Assembly: GCA_017428805.1 (NCBI GenBank)
Contig: JAFRQC010000086.1
Coordinates: forward strand, 1 to 44,772
Origin: Prevotella sp.
GTDB lineage: Bacteria > Bacteroidota > Bacteroidia > Bacteroidales > Bacteroidaceae
Length of the DNA stretch: 44,772 nt
Reading direction: 5' to 3'
Below, in pieces: positions 17,373 through 25,606 of the stretch. Within the stretch, counting starts at the first letter, position 1; each line of letters opens with the position of its first letter. A model generated the notes under the pieces. That model made no database searches and had not been told where the DNA came from. It saw only the letters and a list, made by a program, of their open reading frames with translations. Position numbers and translations under genes: made by a program.

Positions 17373-20300
17373 ATGATGACAGCAAGAAAGGCATTCCTCA
17401 TAGCGGCTCCGACGAGCGGCTCTGGCAAGACAACGATTGCCAGAGGGCTGATGGCGCTGCTGACCAAAAAGGGCTATAAGGTACAGCCCTTCAAGTGCGG
17501 CCCGGACTATATCGACACGAAGTTCCACGAGGCAGTCTGCGGCCGTCCCAGCATCAACCTCGATACGTTTATGGCTACCCCAGAGCATATCAGGGAGCTC
17601 TTCTGGCATTATGGCGAAGATGCAGATGTCTGTATCGTGGAAGGGATGATGGGGCTCTTCGACGGCTATGACCGCGAGAAAGGTTCTTCTTATGAGATAG
17701 CCCGAGTGCTGGATATCCCTGTTGTGTTGGTAGTCGATGCGAAGTCTGCGGCGTATTCGATGGCGGCGCTGTTATCTGGGTTTATTCATTTCAAGCCTCC
17801 TATCCCGCAGTCTGTGGCAACCCCCATCGGACAGGAAGGCAATGTCCGCTTCGCGGGCGTTATATATAATAAGGTGGGATCGGAGAGGCATTTCCAGATG
17901 CTGCGGCAGGTGTGTGATGACTTAGACATCGCCTGCTTGGGCTATCTGCCGAAAGATGCTTCGCTGGAACAAGGTTCACGATACTTAGGCCTCGACTATT
18001 CAGAAATGCCGGAAACCAAGGAGCTGACAAGGCTCTTGGAGGCACATATCGATTGGGAAGGACTGTTTAACAAGGTAATCGTTTCTCCCCCTGAGTTAGG
18101 GGGAGCCAGAGGGGGTCTGAACAGCCACATGTCTGCGCTTGTTCAGACCACCCCTCCTAAAGGCACCCCTCCTAACTTAGGAGGGGAAAAGGTTACACTC
18201 GTGGCGAAAAATGCTGAGAGTTTTTCGTTCCTTTATCAAGAGACCTTGGATCGCTTCGCTTTGAAGAGGTTCTTCGACCCAGAGAAGGATGTGCCAGACC
18301 TTAGCAACATCGACCTGCTCTACCTGCCTGGCGGCTATCCTGAGAAACACTTAGAGGCACTGGTGCAGAACGAAGCCTGCCGCAAAGCCATCAAGGACTA
18401 TGCCGAGCAAGGAGGCCGCATCATAGCCGAATGTGGTGGGATGATGTATCTCTGCGAGCGCATCGTCACAGATGATGGCGAATATCCAATGTGCGGTGTG
18501 CTGCCCTATTCCATCACAGCCCGCAAAGCAGACCATAAACTCTCGCTTGGCTATCGTCGCTTTGAACTCGACGGCAAGGAATATCGCGGCCATGAGTTCC
18601 ATTATACGCAGTTCTTTTCGAAGAAAAGCGGCAAAGCCGAGCGCTTAGGCAAGCCACAGTCTATCACTCAGGTCTATAACGCTAAGGGCGAACCCGTCAG
18701 CACGCCCGTCTTCAGATATAAGAACGTCTTGGCATCCTATACCCACTTAGCACCCACCCCCAACCCCTCCCCAAGGGAGGGGAGTTTGGATACACCTGCC
18801 ACAGATGCTGCACTTGAAGGTAATCAAGCCCCCCTCCCTTGGGGAGGGGTTGGGGGTGGGTTGCATCCCATCATGTTCGCTGGAACGGGCAGCGACGTCG
18901 GCAAAAGCATCGTGGCTGCGGCCTTCTGTCGTATCTTCAAGCAAGACGGCTACCACCCTGCTCCCTTTAAAGCCCAGAACATGGCCCTCAACTCCTATGC
19001 TACACCTGATGGTTTGGAGATAGGTCGTGCCCAGGCTGTCCAGGCCGAGGCAGCAGGCATCCCCTGCCATACAGATATGAACCCCCTGCTGCTAAAACCC
19101 CAAAGCGACCATACCTCACAAGTCATCCTCAACGGCCGCCCTCTCGGCAATAAGGATGCGTATGATTACTGGCGTAAGAAACCAGTTCTCCCCCTGAGTA
19201 GGGGGAGTCAGAGGGGGTCTGAGCAGGGGAATGTTGAGGCGGATCAGACCACCCCTAACCCCTCCTACTCAGGAGGGGAAAGAATAGACTTCCGCTCCGA
19301 GGTCTGTTCCGCCTTCGATCGCCTTTCTGCTCGCTATAACCCCATCGTGATGGAGGGAGCTGGCAGCATCGCGGAGATCAATCTCAAAGACCGCGACTTA
19401 GTCAATATGTCAATGGCCCGCCACGCTAAGGCTGATGTCATCCTGGTGGGCGATATCGACAGAGGGGGCGTATTTGCCTCCGTCTATGGCAGCATCGCCC
19501 TGCAATCCCCAGAAGACCGCAAGCTTATCAAGGGCATCATCATCAACAAGTTCCGTGGAGATATGCGTCTCTTTGAGGAGGGGCGCAAGATGCTGGAAGA
19601 TCTCTGTAGCGTGCCTGTCCTGGGTGTCATACCTTATTATAAAGATATACATATCGAGGAAGAAGACTCTGTGGCGCTGGCTCAGAAGTCATTCGAGATG
19701 CAGCAGGGCAAGATGAATGTGGCGGTCATCATGCTGCAGCACCTCTCCAACTATACCGACTTCGATGCCCTCGAACAGGATCCACGCATCCATCTCTTCT
19801 ATACGAACAACGTGGACGATATCCACAAGGCGGACATCATCATCCTGCCTGGCACCAAATCGACGCTCCACGACCTCTACGAATTGCGTCGCAACGGTTG
19901 TGCCCAGGCCATCATTAAGGCTCATCGCAATGGTGCTTCCGTATTGGGCATCTGTGGCGGCTACCAGCTCATGGGCATCGAGGTTTGCGATCCCAATCAT
20001 GTGGAGGGCGACATTGAGCGTCTCCCAGGCCTCGGCCTCCTGCCCGTCACCACCACGATGAGTGGCGAGAAGATCACCCGGCAAGTGGAGTTTAGTGTTT
20101 TGTTTACAGTTGACGGTTTACAGTTTACAGATGATTTGCTGGCAAGCCCTTCAGATCCCTTAATGTATTCATCTGTAAACTGTAAACCGTTAACTGTAAA
20201 CAAGTTAAAGGGTTACGAGATCCACATGGGCGAAACTCTTCCTTTTGGTTCCGCTCTGCCCTCGCCCCTGCTACATCTTTCCGATGGTCGCCAAGACGGC

Positions 20301-20537
20301 TATATCGTCGACAACAAATGCATGGGCACCTACGTTCACGGCATCCTCGACAATGCTTCTTTCGTGGACTTCCTCTTGCAGCCCTTTGCAGAGAAACTGA
20401 GCCAGACGAAAGCCTCTTTCGACTATCAGGCTTTCAAGGAAGAGCAATACGACAAACTCGCTGACCACGTTCGCAAGCATGTCGATATGCAGCGAATCTA
20501 TCAAATCCTGACAGATTCTGCAATCTGTAAACCGTAA
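17373..20537 (+). CDS. Fused cobyrinate a,c-diamide synthase / cobyric acid synthase (CbiA-CbiP)
   Basis: Bifunctional glutamine amidotransferase of cobalamin synthesis, 1054 residues. The CbiA half (1-458) amidates side chains a and c: ATP site APTSGSGKTT (13-21), CGPDYIDTKFH, amidotransferase Cys354 in ECGGMMYL and His near 407-410. The CbiP half (about 499-1054) amidates b, d, e and g: AGTGSDVGKS, MEGAGSIAEINL, Cys near 861 in GICGGYQLMG, His near 988 in YVHGIL. GTG 17370, ATG 17373 and ATG 17376 are all possible starts. Four repeat elements lie in frame: residues 237-273 (between CbiA domains), 459-497 (the linker joining the two enzymes), about 604-637 and 910-943. All key motifs survive. 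cbiB follows after 2 bases. Confidence 0.93.
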   Translation: MMTARKAFLIAAPTSGSGKTTIARGLMALLTKKGYKVQPFKCGPDYIDTKFHEAVCGRPSINLDTFMATPEHIRELFWHYGEDADVCIVEGMMGLFDGYDREKGSSYEIARVLDIPVVLVVDAKSAAYSMAALLSGFIHFKPPIPQSVATPIGQEGNVRFAGVIYNKVGSERHFQMLRQVCDDLDIACLGYLPKDASLEQGSRYLGLDYSEMPETKELTRLLEAHIDWEGLFNKVIVSPPELGGARGGLNSHMSALVQTTPPKGTPPNLGGEKVTLVAKNAESFSFLYQETLDRFALKRFFDPEKDVPDLSNIDLLYLPGGYPEKHLEALVQNEACRKAIKDYAEQGGRIIAECGGMMYLCERIVTDDGEYPMCGVLPYSITARKADHKLSLGYRRFELDGKEYRGHEFHYTQFFSKKSGKAERLGKPQSITQVYNAKGEPVSTPVFRYKNVLASYTHLAPTPNPSPREGSLDTPATDAALEGNQAPLPWGGVGGGLHPIMFAGTGSDVGKSIVAAAFCRIFKQDGYHPAPFKAQNMALNSYATPDGLEIGRAQAVQAEAAGIPCHTDMNPLLLKPQSDHTSQVILNGRPLGNKDAYDYWRKKPVLPLSRGSQRGSEQGNVEADQTTPNPSYSGGERIDFRSEVCSAFDRLSARYNPIVMEGAGSIAEINLKDRDLVNMSMARHAKADVILVGDIDRGGVFASVYGSIALQSPEDRKLIKGIIINKFRGDMRLFEEGRKMLEDLCSVPVLGVIPYYKDIHIEEEDSVALAQKSFEMQQGKMNVAVIMLQHLSNYTDFDALEQDPRIHLFYTNNVDDIHKADIIILPGTKSTLHDLYELRRNGCAQAIIKAHRNGASVLGICGGYQLMGIEVCDPNHVEGDIERLPGLGLLPVTTTMSGEKITRQVEFSVLFTVDGLQFTDDLLASPSDPLMYSSVNCKPLTVNKLKGYEIHMGETLPFGSALPSPLLHLSDGRQDGYIVDNKCMGTYVHGILDNASFVDFLLQPFAEKLSQTKASFDYQAFKEEQYDKLADHVRKHVDMQRIYQILTDSAICKP
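18082..18190 (+). repeat. In-frame palindromic element, family A (copy 1)
   Basis: Inverted arms: left from TTTCTCCCCCTGAG to GGGGGTCTGAAC (ends 18122), right from GTTCAGACCACCCCTCC (starts 18141) to GGAGGGGAAAA. The inner 8 bp GTCTGAAC/GTTCAGAC are perfect, with an 18-nt loop. It encodes Pro/Gly-rich SPPELGG and TTPPKGTPPNLGG peptides between the ATPase-like and amidotransferase domains of CbiA. Confidence 0.85.
18751..18862 (+). repeat. In-frame palindromic element, family B, at the CbiA-CbiP junction
   Basis: Left arm CACCCACCCCCAACCCCTCC followed by CCAAGGGAGGGG; right arm CCCTCCCTTGGGGAGGGGTT followed by GGGGGTGGG. About 33-bp near-perfect inverted arms separated by about 47 nt. It encodes TPNPSPREGS and PLPWGGVGGG. 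It sits exactly between the normal CbiA end (KNVLASYTHL) and the normal CbiP start (PIMFAGTGSDVGKS). A single arm of the same family lies in cbiC at 38892-38933. Confidence 0.88.
19186..19281 (+). repeat. In-frame palindromic element, family A (copy 2)
   Basis: Left TTCTCCCCCTGAGTAGGGGG to GGGGGTCTGAGC; right GGATCAGACCACCCCTAACC to CAGGAGGGGAAA. Same family and same orientation as 18082-18190 but with a different loop. Inserted in CbiP between DAYDYWRKK and the conserved FRSEVCSAFDRL. Confidence 0.85.
20102..20201 (+). repeat. In-frame palindromic element, family C
   Basis: 33-nt arms 20102-20134 and 20169-20201, built of GTTTACAG units, complementary at 32 of 33 positions; the exception is a G opposite T, which would be a G-U pair in RNA. 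The loop is 34 nt. It encodes FTVDGLQFTDD and SSVNCKPLTVNK inside the CbiP C-terminal domain. Confidence 0.88.
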
Positions 20538-20538
20538 A
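20522..20538 (+). repeat. Family C half-unit supplying the cbiA-cbiP stop codon
   Basis: ATCTGTAAACCGTAAAC repeats the right arm of the element at 20169-20201. The gene's last residues (ICKP) and its TAA stop are read from this unit, directly before the cbiB ATG at 20540. Confidence 0.55.
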
Positions 20539-20539
20539 C

Positions 20540-21586
20540 ATGACAAATCCCTTCTCCCTGCTCATCGGCTGGCTGCTCGACCTACTCTTTGGCGATCCTC
20601 AGAAGTTGCCTCATCCTGTCGTGTGGTTTGGCAAGATGATTGCCGCTTGTGAGCATCAATATAACAAAGGGACGCATCGCAAACTGAAGGGCGCGCTGAT
20701 TGCCATCGGACTGATTCTGTTCGTCTTCGCTCTCACCTGGCTCCTGCGCTACGGGATTATTTCTTTGCATCGGACTGACACGGACTTACTCGGACTTTCT
20801 TCATGGACTGTAGCCAAGTCCGTATCAGTCCGTGTCTATCCGATGCTAATACTCTTCGATGCCATCGCCATCTTCTATTGTCTGGCAGGAACGACACTCA
20901 TCCGCGAAGTGCGAGAAGTCTTTCTCGCTCTCGACCGCTCTTTGGAGGAAGGCCGTAGGCAGGTGGCCCGCATCGTGGGGCGCGACACAACTGAACTCTC
21001 AGCCCAAGAGGTACGTACCGCTGCCCTCGAGACCCTTGCCGAGAACCTGAGCGACGGTGTGATCGCTCCCCTCTTCTGGCTCGCCATCCTTGGCACACCA
21101 GGCATGCTGGCCTATAAGATGGTGAACACCCTCGACTCGATGATCGGCTACAAGACAGAACGCTATCGTGACTTCGGCTGCTGGGCTGCCCACATCGACG
21201 ACATCGCCAACTATATCCCCGCCCGTCTCACCGCCCTCCTGATGCTCCTTGCAGGTATCTTCATTCCCCTCCTGAGTAGGAGGGGTGCCGATAGGCGGGG
21301 TGGTCTGAATAGACTCAAATTCGTCCGCAAATACGCTCGCAACCACGCCTCTCCCAACAGCGGCTATCCAGAAGCCGCCCTCGCCGCTATTCTCGACTGC
21401 CGCTTTGGTGGCCCCCACTATTACTTCGGCGAACTCTTCGACAAACCCTGCATCGGCACGAACGAACGCCCCCTCACCACCGAAGACATGAAAACAGCCG
21501 TCCGAGTAAACCGTACGGCAGAGGTTTTGATGGTGCTACTGACTGGTGCCGTTTGTCTTTTTGCCTTTCTTTCCATACCCTCATAA
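20540..21586 (+). CDS. cbiB: Adenosylcobinamide-phosphate synthase CbiB
   Basis: Inner-membrane enzyme that attaches the aminopropanol (phosphate) arm to adenosylcobyric acid. The N-terminus FSLLIGWLLDLLFGDPQKLPHPVVWFGKMI is diagnostic of CbiB/CobD. TAALETLAENLSDGVIAPLFW, YKMVNTLDSMIGY and NSGYPEAALAA are also family motifs. It has about five membrane segments in 348 residues, longer than usual because of two repeat-derived insertions: residues 76-102 (HRTDTDLLGLSS to SVSVRVY, family D) between two membrane spans, and about 242-257 (PLLSRRGADRRGGLNR, one family A arm) in a loop before NHASPNSG. It is translated with cbiA-cbiP, 2 bases apart. Confidence 0.95.
   Translation: MTNPFSLLIGWLLDLLFGDPQKLPHPVVWFGKMIAACEHQYNKGTHRKLKGALIAIGLILFVFALTWLLRYGIISLHRTDTDLLGLSSWTVAKSVSVRVYPMLILFDAIAIFYCLAGTTLIREVREVFLALDRSLEEGRRQVARIVGRDTTELSAQEVRTAALETLAENLSDGVIAPLFWLAILGTPGMLAYKMVNTLDSMIGYKTERYRDFGCWAAHIDDIANYIPARLTALLMLLAGIFIPLLSRRGADRRGGLNRLKFVRKYARNHASPNSGYPEAALAAILDCRFGGPHYYFGELFDKPCIGTNERPLTTEDMKTAVRVNRTAEVLMVLLTGAVCLFAFLSIPS
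20767..20846 (+). repeat. In-frame palindromic element, family D, in cbiB
   Basis: Left arm GCATCGGACTGACACGGACT plus TACTCGGACTT; right arm CAAGTCCGTATCAGTCCGTG plus TCTATCCGATGC. The arms are imperfect inverted copies made of CGGACTnAC units. A related element lies in cbiD at 34438-34522. Confidence 0.75.
21263..21311 (+). repeat. Single family A arm in cbiB
   Basis: TCCCCTCCTGAGTAGGAGGG then GTGCCGATAGGCGGGGTGGT then CTGAATAGAC. It matches the reverse complement of the right arm of 18082-18190, including the GGGGTGGTCTGAA end, but has no partner arm. Confidence 0.75.
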
Positions 21587-21590
21587 GCTT

Positions 21591-21679
21591 TTTTCCATAG
21601 GCTGTAGCGTGCGCCTTTCCGTAATACGCTGATTTGTAGCAGTTTCCAACTTTGTCCAATTTGTGCCTTTTCCATAGGC
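21591..21679 (+). repeat. Duplicated TTTTCCATAGGC in intergenic gap
   Basis: TTTTCCATAGGC occurs at 21591-21602 and again at 21668-21679, with two intervening TTTCC motifs (21616, 21643). The copy-2 block reads TTTGTGCCTTTTCC, sharing TTTGTGCC with the 22-bp array at 28516-28715. The gap 21587-21745 holds nothing else besides a promoter box. Confidence 0.45.
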
Positions 21680-21707
21680 AACTGATACAACTTTAGAAAT
21701 AATGTCG

Positions 21708-21715
21708 TAACTTTG
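21708..21715 (+). promoter_or_regulatory. -7 box for TPR regulator gene
   Basis: TAACTTTG followed by CAACC. A TTG-initiated frame starting at 21713 lies inside this box, so translation must begin downstream at ATG 21746. Confidence 0.65.
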
Positions 21716-21745
21716 CAACCGAGAAATAACGAAAATTCGATTGCT

Positions 21746-23155
21746 ATGTTTACAAGAGCATTACACATATTTATTATAGGTATCCTGATGGTTGCTTGCA
21801 GCCACCAACAGCAGCCCTCAGATTCACAGACGGCAGCACGCTGTCTGGAGGAAGCAGAAGCAGCTTTTGCCAACGACAGCATCCGCCAAGGTGAGACTTT
21901 ACTGCGAAAGGCCATACAACTGGCGGAAGCGTCTGAGGACTGGCACACCTATTATATCGCGCATCAGCGATTGGCGGAAGCATTATCGCAGAGCAACCCT
22001 GAAGAAGCTTTGCGACTGATGAAGAAAGCCCTGACCGTCTATGAGCAGCATCCTGACGATGAGCGAAACTACGTTATGTTACTTGACTATGCAGGCACTT
22101 ATGCCGCACAAGTGGCTTTCACCACAGAGGGCTCTTTCGACGAAGCACTCGATTACATCCACCGTGCATACAATATCGCTGAGAAAAACCAGATGACAGA
22201 TCTGATGTGCCAGACACTCACCAGTCTTGCCAACATCGCCTGGGCCAAGGATGATTATCACCAGGCACTCGACTACGCCCATCAGGCAGAATCTGTGGCG
22301 ACAACCGACCTAAGGTCTGGCACATTGCAAGTGCTGGCTCGCAGTTACCTCAGCCTCAACATGCTCGATTCGGCAGAAACGGTCTATCGACAGATTGATC
22401 CAGCTGATGACGTCCATTTGGCATATATCGTGCAGAGTAACCTCGCGAAGATAGCACTCCGACGGATGGGTGCCACACAGGTGGAGGACAGCGTAGACGA
22501 AGCCTTCGGACAAATAGAGGACTTCTATTACAAGGCGCTCGAACAGAAGGACCAGTACTATCAGGAGACGTTGCGGCAGGAAATGGAGAATCAGCAACTG
22601 GAATACCGCTCAAAGATGTATGGCCGTACACTTCTGATTGTCATCATTGCTGCGGTGATCATCCTTCTTGCGGTAGTTCAGACACTTCGCTATCGTATCC
22701 GTATGCAGGAGCAGGAGAAACGCCAACTCCAGCAGGAAGCAGAGCACCAGAATACCTTGTTGCATCAGGCCAACGAAGTGGTGGCATTCCTGCAAAACTT
22801 CATCCTCGAACGTACAGAAGTACTGAAGAAGCTGAACCAAAGTGGCGATTCACTCATCTACCTCAGCCCGCACGAATGGAGCGAGATAGAACGTACGCTC
22901 AATGCCATCGACAGTAACCGCTTTGCCCTTATCCGCGAGCAATACCCCAATATGCAGGAAGACGACATCCGTCTGTGTATCCTCACCCGCTTGGGCATCA
23001 GTAACCGCACCATCGGCAACATCTACTGCATCACCGTCTCAGCCGTCCAGCATCGCAAGCTCAAGCTAAAGAAGGACGTGTTTGGAGAAACCAATCCAGA
23101 CATCACGCTGGAGCAGATACTGAGAAATGAAGAAAATGAGATAATGAGGAAATGA
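21746..23155 (+). CDS. TPR lipoprotein with membrane span and C-terminal HTH (signalling regulator)
   Basis: 469 residues. A lipoprotein-like signal (MFTRALHIFIIGILMVACS, Cys18) is followed by TPR-like helical repeats (about 25-290), one membrane span (295-315), a Gln/Glu-rich coiled coil (318-345) and a C-terminal LuxR-like helix-turn-helix (about 395-450: LCILTRLGISNRTIGNIYCITVSAVQHRKLKLKK). This is a Bacteroidetes architecture with a sensing domain outside and a DNA-binding-like domain inside; no histidine kinase is present. The signal and targets are unknown. The last residues (EENEIMRK) come from a repetitive GAAATGAG stretch. It sits 27 bases before a secreted protein gene that it may regulate (inference). 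Confidence 0.75.
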   Translation: MFTRALHIFIIGILMVACSHQQQPSDSQTAARCLEEAEAAFANDSIRQGETLLRKAIQLAEASEDWHTYYIAHQRLAEALSQSNPEEALRLMKKALTVYEQHPDDERNYVMLLDYAGTYAAQVAFTTEGSFDEALDYIHRAYNIAEKNQMTDLMCQTLTSLANIAWAKDDYHQALDYAHQAESVATTDLRSGTLQVLARSYLSLNMLDSAETVYRQIDPADDVHLAYIVQSNLAKIALRRMGATQVEDSVDEAFGQIEDFYYKALEQKDQYYQETLRQEMENQQLEYRSKMYGRTLLIVIIAAVIILLAVVQTLRYRIRMQEQEKRQLQQEAEHQNTLLHQANEVVAFLQNFILERTEVLKKLNQSGDSLIYLSPHEWSEIERTLNAIDSNRFALIREQYPNMQEDDIRLCILTRLGISNRTIGNIYCITVSAVQHRKLKLKKDVFGETNPDITLEQILRNEENEIMRK

Positions 23156-23182
23156 GAAATTATTAACTAAAAAAGTACAGAT

Positions 23183-25246
23183 ATGAGAAGAACATTATTA
23201 TTTATTATGTGCGTGCTTGCATCTATAACAATGTGGGCACAAGAGGAACAGAACGACTACCTTCCCTTTGTGGAGTTGGGCAAGCAATGGCACGTGGTCA
23301 GTAACCCCACGAACCCTTATGTTCCCTGTAGTTTTGAAAGATACGAGATGTACGATCAAGAGGAAGTGGATGGTAAAACGTATGTCCGTATAGGTCTGCT
23401 TCAGGAAGAATCGGATGTTGACGGATGGGAAGAAGTAGGGCTCTTCCGTGAGGAAAACCGTCGAGTCTACAAGTACGTGGCAGGCAGGGATGTCTTGATG
23501 TATGACTTCTCACTCAAAGAAGGCGACACATTTGCTTATGAAATTGGTTTTGATGAGCCCGTGATCTGTAAGGTGGTGAAGCAGGGATGGCTGGAAGACG
23601 GTCCACAGATTCAAATGCTTGATTCCCTCACTACAGACGGCGCATGGACTTTCAAGTATCGTAAACTGCGCACATGGACCATTGGTATTGACAATGGTTC
23701 AGGGGGATATAATGAGTTCATCACATGGATAGAATATATAGGAGCGCTTAAAAACATGTTCAGTCTTCCAGGAACGGTAGGGAGAATGTCTTGTTTGGCT
23801 TATATGGAAAGACATGATGAATACTATAATGATTACCTTTACCTGCCTTTCTTGCTTTATAACATGTATGGCCCCATTTATGGCTGCAATATGCCCAAAA
23901 AAGCAGCAGAGTGGTCAGAAGACTGGGTAAGCCTGTATACATATGAGCTGGAAGGCGACCGTCTGCATGTTTCTGGAAAGGATGTTTTAAATTGCGGAGG
24001 TAATTATTATGCCTATTTCACAGAAGAACCAACAGACGATCCTTCGGTACACAAACTCCATTTCAGGATAAAAGAAGTAGGACCTGAAACCACTTGCGCA
24101 AGTTTCTATACTACCGACTTCTATATCCCAGGATTCAGTCCCATTTACAACTACATCGTGGTAGACAATCAAGGCGAGGAACATCCTGTCATCAACAAGA
24201 CACCACAGAACGAGTATCGCCCAATGATTGAAGATGGTAAAGTATGGAAGGTTGGAGACAGAGGCTCAGGTAATCCTGTGCAATTGGTTGACTACTACTA
24301 CTTCGATGGCGACACCATCATCAACGGAAAGACCTGCAAGCAGATGATGTGCCAGCGATTTGTCAGCCCAGATCATCCGGATTATACTGTTGTTTCACAA
24401 TACCCCTCCCTAAGATATATTGGAGCTTGGTACGAAGAGAACCAGAAAGTGTACGTTTACGATACGATAAACGATCAATTTCTGATGAAATATGACTTCT
24501 CTCTCGATGCCAATGAAACCCTGCTGATATCTGAAGATTATCCACCTTATGTGGTAGGGCCAAAGCAGATTGGAGGATTAGAAGGTTTTAAGAGCGTTTA
24601 TAGAGACGTCATGTGGAGTGGAGACGGAGATCCCTATTACAATACCACTTGGCTAGAAGGTGTCGGAGGTATTGAGGGTCCGATAAATAATGTCTATTTA
24701 GGCAAAGAAAATCATGGATTATTCCTGATGTCATGTGTCGTTGGTGATGAAGTCATCTACTACAACGACGAATATGAGGACGCTGCTACTCCTGCAGGAG
24801 CCAGGAAAAACCGCTTCGACTTCACCCATACTCACAAGCTAAAGCCAAAATCACGGGTTAGGAGTGAGGACGAGCCATCGCTATATGGTGAATACAACGA
24901 CCAACAGTTAGACATTAATCTTGGCCCACTCGACGATGCCTATCAGGTGAGCATCACTGACGGATCAGGCAAAGCTGTCTATGAGAAAGTCATCAACGCA
25001 GGCAACATCGTAGCCCTCAACATCGACATCTCTGACTATGCTAAAGACCATTACACCGTTACCGTAGAGAATAGTCGCGAGTCCTTCTCTGGTGAATTCG
25101 AAACGCTGACGGATGGAATCGAGAAAAATGTAAAAATTGAAAAATTAAAGAATGTAAGTATCTACAACCTCCAAGGTCAGCGGCTCAGTCGCCTGCAAAA
25201 GGGATTGAACATCGTTAATGGACGGAAGATTTATGTAAGGAATTAG
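23183..25246 (+). CDS. Secreted protein with two related domains, function unknown
   Basis: 687 residues with signal peptide (MRRTLLFIMCVLASITMWAQ). No enzyme family recognised. Two halves share a pattern: LPFVELGKQWHVV...DGKTYVRI...REENRRVYKYV...YDFSLKEGD (about 25-120) and YRPMIEDGKVWKVG...NGKTCKQM...YEENQKVYVYD...YDFSLDANE (about 345-460), indicating an internal duplication. The C-terminus KNVSIYNLQGQRLSRLQKGLNIVNGRKIYV is the short Prevotella-style tail resembling a type IX secretion sorting region. AT-rich relative to the cob genes. Co-transcription with the upstream regulator is likely because there is no promoter box in the 27-bp gap. Confidence 0.72.
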   Translation: MRRTLLFIMCVLASITMWAQEEQNDYLPFVELGKQWHVVSNPTNPYVPCSFERYEMYDQEEVDGKTYVRIGLLQEESDVDGWEEVGLFREENRRVYKYVAGRDVLMYDFSLKEGDTFAYEIGFDEPVICKVVKQGWLEDGPQIQMLDSLTTDGAWTFKYRKLRTWTIGIDNGSGGYNEFITWIEYIGALKNMFSLPGTVGRMSCLAYMERHDEYYNDYLYLPFLLYNMYGPIYGCNMPKKAAEWSEDWVSLYTYELEGDRLHVSGKDVLNCGGNYYAYFTEEPTDDPSVHKLHFRIKEVGPETTCASFYTTDFYIPGFSPIYNYIVVDNQGEEHPVINKTPQNEYRPMIEDGKVWKVGDRGSGNPVQLVDYYYFDGDTIINGKTCKQMMCQRFVSPDHPDYTVVSQYPSLRYIGAWYEENQKVYVYDTINDQFLMKYDFSLDANETLLISEDYPPYVVGPKQIGGLEGFKSVYRDVMWSGDGDPYYNTTWLEGVGGIEGPINNVYLGKENHGLFLMSCVVGDEVIYYNDEYEDAATPAGARKNRFDFTHTHKLKPKSRVRSEDEPSLYGEYNDQQLDINLGPLDDAYQVSITDGSGKAVYEKVINAGNIVALNIDISDYAKDHYTVTVENSRESFSGEFETLTDGIEKNVKIEKLKNVSIYNLQGQRLSRLQKGLNIVNGRKIYVRN

Positions 25247-25309
25247 AAGTATTTGCCTAATAATATATAAAAGATAAGGAGGATTATAGTCAATTTTAGA
25301 ATAATTTCG

Positions 25310-25317
25310 TAATTTTG
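25310..25317 (+). promoter_or_regulatory. -7 box for toxin-antitoxin operon
   Basis: TAATTTTG followed by CAACAAAG in an AT-rich gap, 28 nt before the antitoxin ATG. No clear -33 partner. Confidence 0.6.
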
Positions 25318-25345
25318 CAACAAAGAATTATTAAACAATAACGAT

Positions 25346-25606
25346 ATGGCATCAGCAACATCAATTTCCAAACCAGCACAGATGATTATCACGCTGGAAG
25401 ACAATGCGCTCATAGCCGACATCAAAAAGGCTTTGAAGCTGATACGTGGCATAGCCTCGGTACGGGTGGCTACCCTCAACGACGATAAGACTATTACACC
25501 CGCCATGCGCCGCTCTATCAATAAGGCCCGCCGCGAGTATGCTAATGGTGAGACCATTTCATGTAGCACTCCTGAAGAGATGCAACGCTATTTCGACAGT
25601 CTATGA
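25346..25606 (+). CDS. Putative antitoxin of YoeB-type pair
   Basis: 86 residues. The N-terminus MASATSISKPAQMIITLEDNALIADIKKALKLI could form a beta strand followed by helices for DNA binding. The C-terminus NKARREYANGETISCSTPEEMQRYFDSL is an extended charged tail of the kind that wraps a toxin. It is not recognisable as a specific antitoxin family; the call depends mainly on its 4-base overlap (ATGA) with a clear YoeB-type toxin gene. Such antitoxins usually repress their own promoter. Confidence 0.75.
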   Translation: MASATSISKPAQMIITLEDNALIADIKKALKLIRGIASVRVATLNDDKTITPAMRRSINKARREYANGETISCSTPEEMQRYFDSL

